From NCBI GenBank assembly GCA_013397865.1, contig VZTI01000542.1, positions 62,001 to 126,000 on the forward strand: a stretch of DNA of 64,000 nt, in the 5' to 3' direction. Below, in pieces: positions 50,688 to 60,740 of this stretch. Both the position numbers and the translations under genes were made by a program. Every line of letters begins with the position of its first letter. The stretch's first letter is position 1. The DNA is from Struthidea cinerea (lineage: Eukaryota; Chordata; Aves; Passeriformes; Corcoracidae). The notes beneath the pieces were generated by a model, which was not told the DNA's origin, did no database searches, and was given only the letters and a program-made list of their open reading frames with translations.

Positions 50688-50736
50688 AAAAAAAAAAAAA
50701 AACAAAAAAAAAACAACCAACCCAAACCCAAAAAAG
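50688..50736. repeat. A-rich low-complexity tract
   Basis: About 15 A, then A/C-interrupted sequence (ACAACCAACCCAAACCCA). It resembles other A/C tracts in this window. I see no source gene upstream that would make it the tail of a processed pseudogene. Confidence 0.8.
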
Positions 50737-51837
50737 TGCTTATTATGAAAAATCTCTTCAGTGCATTTTGACATATTCTGTTTTAATCATATTTCCTCAC
50801 CATAGACTTGTCTAGACATAAAAATATATCTGGAGTTTAGAAGGACCATTATTCGTTACAGCAATTCACCACCAATTCACCAGAGTAACTCTTATGTTCC
50901 TTAATTGAATGAATAGGAGATTTAGGTTAATAAAATAATTCTTGAACCCAGGGTTTTCTTTAGGAAATAAAGGGTTTTCCAGTACATATTGCCACTTAAA
51001 GGCAAGAAACATCTCCAAAAAAAACCTCATTAAATGGGAGCGTTGGGAGCATACACACAAAGATCTGAATGTAAACCTCTGTTTTGAAAGCATAGCTCCC
51101 AATCTCCTGCCTAGAAGGAATGCTCTTCTTTGTCCATCCTTTTTTCAAACACAGATATATAACAGCAAAAAAAACCCCAAACCAACAAACCGCCATCCCC
51201 CAAAGTACATACTTTAATATCTACATCAGTGAAAAGTGTTACATATTTTTTGCATAAATGCAATACTGCCAAATCTGCAGATTTTAATTATGTGTTTTCT
51301 TAAAATAACATTTCATGTTAAAATATATTGGCATGTCACTACCAACAATACCATAAACCAGCAGAATTTTAATAGTATATTTATTATTAAATTATTAAAT
51401 ACAAATTTATCTCTATTTTCAATACTTGCAATAGATTTAGAAAGACATATTCTCACACTATGTGAATTTTACATAACCACCCCAAAACATTCTGGTTTTC
51501 ACTGTCTTGGAAATAGAAAAGCAGGCTGAGCTTTATGTCTAAAGACCTGACTCTGGGTCACAAAAGGAGAATTCAAAAGAAAGAGACAGAGTTAGTTGCT
51601 AAGAGACCACAGCTGAACACATGCTGTTATCTAATGGCATGCAATGAAGGCTTTGCAGTGAGAGAATGTGTAATGTATCTCTATGTACTAATAACGCCTG
51701 TCATTTACTGAGGGCAAAATACCATAATAATAGTGCAGGAGGCCCCCCATTGTAAGCTGAAGCATACAAATGCCTAAAAAACCAAATCCAAAACCAAAAC
51801 CAACCAAAAAAAATTACTCCCTAAAAGTTGTGAGGAC

Positions 51838-51960
51838 TACATGCTCTTGAATTTATTATTATTTCTGCACGTGCTTTTAAGTTACCAAATGATGAGTTTG
51901 ATTACATAATTAACATCTCTGCTGCTATTTTTTTATATTAATCCACATCTTATATTCAGC
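51838..51960. promoter_or_regulatory. Enhancer-like AT-rich block
   Basis: Non-repetitive sequence with TTTATTATTATTTC, GCACGTGC (an E-box, CACGTG), ACCAAATGATGAG, GATTACATAATTAAC and ATTAATCCACATC packed in about 120 bp. Mixed E-box, homeodomain and paired/OTX-like (TAATCC) words are typical of developmental enhancers. The call is inference. Confidence 0.25.
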
Positions 51961-52685
51961 AATATAAATTTCCATGACACTGAAGCATAGAGAAGAAAGT
52001 TGTGTGTAGCAGCCTGATAATTCCAGAACTAAAAGGGTTGTATGTGATGTTCAGATGACAGAACACCACCCTTTTCTGCAACAAGCTTTTAACTGGCAGA
52101 GTCCTCTGTAGAAAAAGCCAACTTTGGGCTTCACCCTGAATACAAGGCAACACAATGCTGGAAGCATGAAAAAGGCAAAGTATTTCAACACTTACCAGGT
52201 TCAGATTACAAAACCCATAAACAGTAAAAAAAAAAAAAAATCCATTTAGAAATATATTTTCCATATTTATATTACTTATTGAACCTAAAATTTCCATGAA
52301 AATGCTGCATGTATCTCAGGAATATTATATGGAGAATGGGTGGTGCTGCTCCTGCAGCTCCTTTGCTCTAAAAACTTGCAGATATGCTTTTTCCTGAAGC
52401 AAAGCATTCCTTCTCTCTCCCTTCTTACTGTCTTCTTTTTACCCCTCAAAAATTTAATCTGTCTGAACATGCAGAAGAATAGGCTGCCGAGGAGCTGTGA
52501 GCAAACCCAGCCATCCTCAACTAAGCCATTCCTGCTCAATCACTATGCCTGTAACTAGATGCAACATCCTTTCAAAAGTGTCTCTATCCTCTGGCTATAA
52601 AAGGCCACTGCAAGACTATTTGAAACCAACCACTAAAGTTGTACAGGTCTATAATTAATCAAAATTAATTCCACACCTACTGTCA

Positions 52686-52928
52686 TAATCATAGAAGAGT
52701 TTGGGCCATCTAGTCCGGCCCCTCTGCAATGAGCAGAGACATCTTCACCTCGATCAGGTTGCCCAGAGCCCCATCCAGCCTGACCTTGAAAGTTTCCACA
52801 GATGAGGCATCTACCACCTCTCTGGGCAACCTGGTCCACCATGACCACCCTCATCGTAACAATTGTCTTCCTTATATCTATGCTGAATCTACTCACTGAT
52901 AGCTTAAACCTTTACCCCTTTTCCTACC
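52686..52928 (-). mobile_element. CR1 LINE, 5'-truncated, ~240 bp of 3' end
   Basis: The plus strand shows a reverse-complemented CR1 tail of a different subfamily type from the others. Landmarks are AATCATAGAAGAGTTTGGGC, CATCTAGTCCGGCCCCTCTG, AGACATCTTCACCTCGATCA, GGTTGCCCAGAGCCCCATCC, AGCCTGACCTTGAAAGTTTC, ATCTACCACCTCTCTGGGCA and TTGTCTTCCTTATATCTATG. The 3' end lies near 52686, on the minus strand. It is diverged and non-coding. Confidence 0.92.
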
Positions 52929-55900
52929 AAATCTGAATGTGAATAAGGTAACACATGGGGTTACCAAGACCCAGGACACAGACATACACTCCTATATTTA
53001 TTTGTGAAATTTATGCAACTTAACTCTAGCAAAAACAGGTAGGATGCTTACAGAATAAAAATGAAATGAGGTTATTTCCAATCTTTTCCCTTGCAACATC
53101 ACACTAAAAAGGCAACTTTAAGCTTTGTTGCACAAAGCCTATGCAGAGTCTTTTCCCAGCACTGCTCTACCCCATGCCAGTGGCCTTTTCCAGAATAGAG
53201 CATCCAGAAAGAGTGAAGTTCCTGCTCCTGGAATAGGAACACGGATGCTCCCCTGAAGCTGTGAATCTGCTGTAAGTTATTCATCCACAGAACTACAATG
53301 AATATTTGCTTCTCAGCAAAATTATTGAACTAATATAGTGTAATTGTTGCTTTGCAGCTATTGTGGTCAGGAACAGATCTAGCTCGCATGAATATGCACT
53401 CTATTCTCATGCCAAATTTCTCAAAGAAACAAAACATTGTGACATTCTTCCCTTAATGTGTGTTTAATTACTGATAAAAGGAATGGGAGTTATAAATGTG
53501 AACTTAAGAAAAATTCTGTGTATTCACCCAAATTGGATGAGATTATTTCCCTCCCTGTGAATTCCTGAAGGCATCAATTTAATTGCAGTTTCCTTCTAAT
53601 ATTCAAAATAGAGGAAGCAGAATTTTCAACCGGTTCAATTCTAGTGTCTTTTTTGTTCACTCAAAAAGGTTAACTAAATTGACTGGAAACAAAAAAATAA
53701 CCCTATAAAACCTTTGCCTATAATTTGGATCAGTGTCCACAATCAAGACAGAAAAGGTGCAGAAAGGCAGAAACCTTCCCCACTCAAACATCAAATGCAT
53801 AATGAAAAGGCAATGAACCATACATTTCATTTTCAAGAATATTTAATCAGAATGTTAAAATGCATTATGATGATGAGATGCAGCTAAAAATCCACATCTG
53901 CCTTATATCCATAAAATCTTTAAGTGATTTAATAAGTCGACAGGATTTCCACATTAAACTTACAAATACTTATACATAATCAACAAAATCAGAACATGCA
54001 TGTGTATGTATGTGTTTGTGCATTTCAAACAGAACAGTTTTTATCTGTGAATAAATTCATTATGAATGATAGTCCTCCAATAGCTATCTTTGTAAAAGCA
54101 ATAATCATAGTTCTGACTCCACTGTAGTCATTCCAAAACCTCCATTTACTTTTAAAAGGTTCACCTCTCTTCCAAGGGTACTAAACATAAATAGGTTTGA
54201 AACTGTAAGTATTCTTAGATAAATATAAGAACCAGATCAGTGTAAGTACAGGCACTGAAGTAAGACCCAATGACCTGATTTTCCATTCCTGTCACCAGAG
54301 AGTCACTGCTTTTGAAAAGGGCAGATCATTGCATGCATCAAATAAGTTCTATAAATTATATAGCACTATTGTGAGGAACTATCTCCACACTATCTGTCTT
54401 CTGGTAATGTTTTTCATAGTGCTAAAGAGATATGCTATAGAAAACATCTGTTATTTTGCATTTCAGTAATCATTTAAATTGAGAAAACTACATGCTTGTT
54501 CCAACAGAAGCAAAAGCTTGACATAAGGCTTGGGATTCATTTGGGGTTTTTGAGTTAAGGAAAGTAATATGATTTTCTTAATTTTACTGTAGAGATTGAG
54601 ACTGTAAGGGAAAAGCTGTGCTTGGACAGTGTAGACCAAGAAAAACACACCTTTGAGAACTGAGCCTGTTGCACAGAACCACATTACATACATAACATGC
54701 ATTCTTTGTAATAAAGAGCTACATTTCACATAAGCAGTTAAAACCTTTCCTGAGCAGGTTGCAAATCCCTCTAAGTGTTGCACAAACTGAAGCCACTTTG
54801 ACCTCTCTGTGATGGATTGCATGTGGAAGGTTTTCCAAGGAATGTGGGTGCCAACACCTGTTCCAATGAAAAAGTGGCTCAAGGTTTCTGGCTCTGGAAA
54901 TTCAATTTCATAGAAGAGGGTCTTTGACTTGTGCTCCTGAATTTTCATCTTCCACAATTTGACACTAAAGGATACCTTTAACACGATAATTCAGACATCT
55001 GAAAAAACCTACTAGAATCTGCACAAAATGCCATTGAGCTACAGGCTTCCTAATAAAAGATTAGAATTATATTTTCATTCTATGCCATAGAATGAAAGCA
55101 TGTTTCTGGCTTTCCATTGATTTATATGTCTCTTTGTAACAAGTGACAAAGAGTTACTTACACTGTATCACTAATGGAATTTTTACAGCAGTTGCTAAAC
55201 AGTTTGAAAACCAAACTAAATAAAATTTCTTTTCAATCTGTTACCATTTACCCCTTCCTTTTGCATAGGATATATAGTACAAAACACCATATGTGATTAC
55301 TTCTGACCTCTGAAAGCAAAAGAGTTGTTTTCTACCAATGTATCTAATCTCTGTAACCAGTTTAAGCTAAAAAATTTTCTCTCACTTACTTCAGTGTCAT
55401 GCAATTTTTGAAAGACTAATTATAAAAATAGGCAATTCATTAATTTCATTTACAATTTAGAAAGGACTTAATAAGTAGTTTCTTTTTTGTTTTCAAAAAA
55501 TTGTTGCTTTCAGCAGAAGTGTCCATAGAACTATACATTTTGTAGGGGTTCATACTTTAGGAAATTGCTAGCAATATACATGTTCTGGCCACCCTACTTA
55601 ACAATACTTAACAACTACATCATTTCAAGTACAAGCATTCTCCTTGCTCCTGGCTTCCAAAAAAAGAGGATATAAAAACCCAGTAAATCCCACTGGCAGA
55701 AAGAAAAACACTTGGAGGCTCTAAAGCAATGCTCAGCCAGACATTTGAAAGCCCCACCACATATTTCCTCCACAGCTCTTGGGGTGCTTCCAAAGGGAGA
55801 AATTCCATTTGGCCTTCAAAATTTACAGGTGTGGACACAGAGAGCAGAGCCCAGGGCAGGCAGGTTCTGCACAGAGCACAAGCGGTACAAACAAAGGTCG

Positions 55901-56875
55901 AGCAGCAGGCGATCCTCATGCACGAGCAGGACCAAAGAGCAGCACGTGTGCAGCAGCTCCAACCAACAGGCAGAGAGAGTGCAGGCCACAGTTTCACCTG
56001 TGACTCATCATTCGGGTGGAATAAAGCTAAGAAATATGACCACTACTGAAAAGACAGGAAGAAAATGTGTGATCTCACGGGGTTTTAAAAGCTTCAATAT
56101 CTGAGAGCAAGTAGCAGACAGGAGAGAGAACTGAGAAATTATTTCCTGCTCTTGCTGATGTCCATTTATTCAAGAAAACAGAACAAACTCGGATGCTGCT
56201 TACTCCTACATTTTGGTTTCCTAATCTTAAATTTCAATATTAAATCTGAAAGTAATACTGATTCAGGGAGGCATTCCAAGGATTACCTAAGAATATACTC
56301 TGAGCAAAGTTAATAACTGGAACAGAGTGTGTAAGTTTTAAGTGCTATGAGGAGAAAGACAAACAGTAAGATACTGAAAGCAGCAGCATTTAACCAATCT
56401 CAAAGAGAAGTGCTTGTCTTTAATGAACAAATAGCAGGGAGAAAAGGCAGGGGCACACACTAGTCATAACAATTACATTGAGAGTCTCTTTGTTGCTAGC
56501 TGTCACAAAGACCGAAGAGGAATAGAGCAGATTTATTTCTAGGCTCATGTGGAGGCTAATCACTAATTCTCACTGATAGTTTGAAATGTTTTGGATGGTT
56601 GATTTTGTCCTATTACCAGACAGAAGCCATCAGCCACTACAGAGAAAACAAACACTTCGTGGCAGACACAATATTCCTGATCAATTACAAGGCAGCACAA
56701 GGACCTGGCTCAGCTGCTCATCATTTCAGTTACGCACCAGCAGATGGGACTTAGAGCATATTAGTATTTCAGTTAGTCATCATCCTTATGTACTTCATTA
56801 GAAAGACCTAACAAAATAACTAAAAACATTCAAGAAAGCTCATAATTTTTTTTTTTTTACAAATACATACTGATT
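52929..56875. other. Non-coding unique sequence
   Basis: This stretch holds the longest frame of the window (54463-54984, minus, 173 codons), described under findings. It also has a GC-moderate patch at 55690-56000 where both strands are open (130 codons plus, 125 minus). Neither shows a family I recognise. No repeat element is visible. Confidence 0.5.
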
Positions 56876-57087
56876 CTGAGTGTCAGGTCTGAGTGTCTAA
56901 GGGAATGACAAACTCATTCAATAGCTCTTCACTGCATGAATCTGATTTTATACAGAACAGAAATTGATGGAGAGACCAAACATGGGCCATACCAAGAGTC
57001 AGCTCAAATTCATGCGGTGAAGAGCTATTGAATCAGTTTGTTATTCCCTTAGACACCTGTGAAATTAACTAATTAACTGACATTCAG
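56876..57087 (+). repeat. Long inverted repeat / hairpin, 49-bp arms
   Basis: The left arm (56893-56941, starting GTGTCTAAGGGAATGACAAA) and right arm (57008-57056, ending TTATTCCCTTAGACAC) are reverse complements at 46 of 49 positions, around a 66-nt loop. As plus-strand RNA, two of the three differences (56907/57042 and 56933/57016) become G-U wobble pairs, leaving one C-C mismatch (56915/57034). Outside these arms, CTGAGTGTCAG (56876-56886) and CTGACATTCAG (57077-57087) match again at 10 of 11 positions, separated from the main stem by 6 nt on the left and 20 nt on the right. The loop shows no tandem structure. It matches no transposon I know. It could be a foldback element, an inverted duplication from replication template switching, or the source of a hairpin RNA. 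Confidence 0.85.
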
Positions 57088-57092
57088 CACTC

Positions 57093-57219
57093 AAAAAAAC
57101 AACAAAACAAAAACATACCAGCAAAAAAAAAGAAGACATAAAAGGCAAAACAAACTAACCAAACAAAAAAAGAAACCCAATCCCAAACCAACCACACAAA
57201 AAAACCTCAACAAAAAAAT
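57093..57219. repeat. A/C-rich low-complexity tract
   Basis: About 125 bp of A-runs broken by C, CC and occasional G (AACAAAACAAAAAC, AAACTAACCAAAC, CCCAAACCAACC). It starts 5 bp after the long inverted repeat. It is low-complexity DNA of the AAAC/AAACC type. Confidence 0.85.
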
Positions 57220-59058
57220 CCATCTTAGTCATATGAGCAGCAGCACAGGCCCCCAGCTCCTTGCAGCCTCCATGCCCGAGCCCCAGCTGAGAATGAGCAA
57301 GCACCTCGGTTCATTGCCTTTTCATTTCACAACACCCTCGGCCTTCTCAAGAGCTTGCCAGAGGCAAGAACAATGGTGCAAAATGTTCGTAACTACATGT
57401 TGCACATGAGACACCAAGTAGGGATGAGTTTATTAGTGTTGTCAATCTACTTTGATAGGAACTGGGAACATAGTCTACAAGGAAAGGCTTTGTTTCTTGA
57501 CTTTTCATGAGGCCCTTAATTGTCAGGGTTATTTTTACTCTCAGTATCTTACAATTTGATGTTGAATACAATCAAGTTCCCAGACTCCACGTAAGCCCAT
57601 GTGCATACAAGCCCATACTCCCACTATGCCTAAGTGACCGCTCAGTTTCAGATTACTGCCAATTAAAACACAGACGAAGAAGAGGTCCAAGAAGGAGAGC
57701 ACAGTGCACCAAGGTAGGACACATATTATTCTATTTAAAATGACTGTAGATATACTTGAGACAAGGAAAGCTGTGAGGTTTACATTCTAGGAGAAGGAAT
57801 CAATCATCTTGCTGCTCAAGGAAAAGAAGGATTTAAAAGAACTCAAGTGGCACAGTTGAAGACATCATCTTTCACTGCAGCGAGCATCAGATTATAGGCA
57901 GAGCAAAAAAGAAAACCAGCAGGAGAAAGTGACAGGAGTGAGGAATAAGAAAGTATTTTACCTCCTGGAAGCCAAAAAAAAAAAGTAACTATGTATTACT
58001 AGTGACCATAAATCAACAGAAAGAAAAAAAAATTAAAAGTCAGTGTTTGTCTATAGAGTTACTGTTCTTATTTACCAAAATCTGAAATTTTGATGAAAAT
58101 TATTTGGAAAATAATTCCAGCATGGAAAACCCCTCTTGTGCACACTCTTGATTTAGTAACACAAGGTCTTTATTTTTGCTTAATTTGACCTTAAACCCTA
58201 CAGCCAATCTGTATTTTGTAGTAAGAATAGATGTTCTGCTTCTCTGACTGGACTCCATACTTCTATGCACAGGTTTGTTTCCCATGCAGGGAAATCAAAG
58301 ATGCTTTTCCACTAATTTTCTGCAGTATTTTTGTAACATTACCTAAAAGTCATACAGTTTGGTCTTAACCCCTATTGTTACCTTTTTTAATTTCACCAGA
58401 GATGTAGTAAAAAATAAGAAAAAGCAGGCAGATAATAGCTACGTTATTGAATTTTGAACATAATTGAGTTGGATTTCAGGTTTTGTTTCTAGAAACTTCT
58501 GGAAAATTATAAAGGTTTCAAGAATGCAAAACATACACTGTCAGAACATAACAGAAGAGAAGTGAACTGCTTAAAATCCATACACAGCCAATTAACTTAT
58601 ATGGTGCACAAATGATTTCAGATGTTTCAGAAATGTAACCTTTTCCCTGTTCATGTTTAGAATTCACACTGACAAAATTCCCACCTCAAGTGCCAGCTGC
58701 TTCGAAAAGGCTCCTCAAATGGTGTGCACAGATACAACATGCGTATGCTTATATTATTTAATTAAGCAATGTTGTGTGGCTGAAGTTGTGAGAATAACTA
58801 AGTCATCAATGTCTCAGGAGTATTGTGTGACACGCTGAGAATGCTTCCCAGCACAGGCTTCACCCAGGAGCACTGCGTTTTCATTCCCCAGGAAAGCACA
58901 GCAGCAGTAATCCTGCCTCATCATACTAATATCTAACAGCTGCAAATTCTAAGTCCTTATCTTTCATATATCTTTATCTTGTTGTTCTGTGGTGGGTTTT
59001 TTTACCCCTCTCAATAGCCACTATGGAATTGCATACCACAGATGGATTTCGGCACAAA

Positions 59059-59096
59059 AGTCATCTGGGCCAACCTCCTGATTAAAGCAGGAATAA
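59059..59096 (-). mobile_element. Possible CR1 3' fragment
   Basis: GTCATCTGGGCCAACCTCCT followed by GATTAAAGCAGG resembles the minus-oriented CR1 tail stretch (CATCTAGTCCAACCCCCCTG, then AAAGCAGG). Only about 38 bp are readable and the terminal repeat is absent, so this is a weak call. Confidence 0.38.
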
Positions 59097-60479
59097 TCAA
59101 ACCTTCTAGGACTGTCATGTCAGAAGCCATGCCTTCCAAAGAGTGGTTGTCTCCGAGAAGGCTCCCCACTTCTCTGCAAAACAGTATCTAAGTGAGGGAC
59201 ACATTTGCTCCGTGCCTTGAAAACAACTGCAGGGTGGGATTAAGTGGTGCTAATGGGAAGTCCCACATCTAATGTGGAGGCGTGGGAGGGCAGATGGAGG
59301 AGAAATAAAGCAGAATCCCATTCTGTTTCATCCTGATCCAGTGAGAAGAGAGGAGGAAGACAGCAGCCACATGAAGGAGCAAGAGGGAACACAGAAACCA
59401 AAAGCCTGTGTGAGGAAACAGGTTCCAGTTCCCCAAATTTGGTGTCATCCAGAGTGCAAATATCCTTCCACACAGCGCTGCTTGGCATCCCCTCTTCTCT
59501 GCCACATCTCAGAGCTGCTTTACATGTGATGCTGGTGGGTGTGCAGCATGGGTACCCACCTAGGTACCGAAATGGTAGAGACCCATCAGGAGCACAGCTC
59601 CATGGGGTCGGGACAGAGTACACTCCTCTGGGAAACAACCTGGTGAAGGTAAGACTACTATTGGCTAATGCCAGCAACAGAGACACACTGACCACAAGGG
59701 CTTCTCCTCCCATCTGCAGTTTTGTCCTCTTGAGTGGCTTTCACCTCTTTTGTACTGCACAAAGAATGGCAATATTTGACCTAATAATCCATAACTATTA
59801 ATCACAGTCCTTACAAAGACAAAAAATAGTTTTCCTCATTTATCATGCTAGCCTTGATGTTGGCCCACTTTTATTTTCATTTACAAAACTAAGCAGTCTG
59901 GTGTAATAGAAATAAGACTCATAATATTACTTGCAGTGAATAGTTTGAACTGGAAGAAACCTCCCACTTCAGCAATAAATTATCTCCAAGAGTAATTTTC
60001 TTGCCTCACACTACAACACTGCCCCTTAAACACAACATTTTCTCTTAAATAAGAGAAATCATTGAAAGAGAATATTTCTGCAAGATTGATTTTTCCTACT
60101 TTAAAAAAGAGAAATCTCAGCTTCCCAGTGACATTTGACATTTTATGAATGTTTCAGTACTTTTACTGATCACAAGCGATCCATTATTTTATACAAAAGC
60201 TGTATTGAGCTGGCACCACCTTTTGAACGTCTCACATAACCATCAGTAAAAGATCCTTACAATTTTCCCATTTCTTTCTTCTAAAAATCATCCTTTTATG
60301 CAGTGTGCACTTGATCATGGTAGTTTCCCAAATGGTGAATTCCTAAAATGAAGTCAAGTTTATTTCCCCCTCATTGTTCAGGCAATCAGAACTATAAAAG
60401 ATTTTCATTATCAGTTGTCAAGTCTTCGTACAGAAGAAAAGTCATAAAAAAAAACCCAAGAGAAAACACTTAAAGAGAC

Positions 60480-60740
60480 CCTGTGAATGAGAAAGACCAT
60501 GATTTATTTTTGATAACAGGATGATTTTGACTCTAATATGCAGTTGCCATCAGCCCCTATGGCCGTCTCAAGGGTGCTATTTGGATTCTTGATTAAGCTA
60601 GTTTAACAAAGAAAGGCACAGAAATATCCTTGCAATAATAAAAAGGAAATGATGGCCCGAGCCAACATTAAGTTTAATCAGCCTTTTAAAATAGTCATAT
60701 TTTCAGACCTGTCAAAGTAAGTGTTTTATGATAAATAGAA
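60480..60740. promoter_or_regulatory. Enhancer-like block
   Basis: About 260 bp of complex, non-repetitive sequence with no open frame. It carries ATGATTTATTTTTGATAACAGG, trimmed here to GATTTATTTTTGATAACAGG, plus CTTGATTAAGC, TTTAACAAAG (TCF/LEF-like), TTAAGTTTAATCAGCC and TTTTATGATAAATAG (CDX/HOX-like). GATGGCCCGAGCC is an isolated CpG in a non-island context. Such texture resembles conserved non-coding elements, but conservation is not shown. Confidence 0.3.

Larger units (their letters stand above)
49836..52685. other. Non-coding unique sequence with A-rich tracts
   Basis: No gene is recognised. A-rich/C-interrupted tracts lie at 50688-50736, 51166-51190 and 51776-51808. The 113-codon minus frame at 51956-52297 includes a poly-A run (52227-52240) translated as phenylalanines and is not credible. 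One enhancer-like block is listed at 51838-51960. Confidence 0.55.

Noticed and set aside
51956..52297. 113-codon minus-strand frame
   Set aside because: It includes a poly-A tract read as a run of Phe and has no recognisable domain.
55620..56104. Opposed frames of 125 (minus) and 130 (plus) codons
   Set aside because: Mutual overlap on opposite strands, with no domain. The Cys/Ser/Leu-rich and Gln/Arg/Ser-rich translations are mirror products of the same composition.
59240..59713. 157-codon minus-strand frame with a hydrophobic, signal-peptide-like start
   Set aside because: The hydrophobic start is the only protein-like feature. The remainder has no known domain, and a 120-codon plus frame overlaps it. 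A GAAGGTAAG donor-like word at 59644-59652 on the plus strand is not supported by any recognisable exon.
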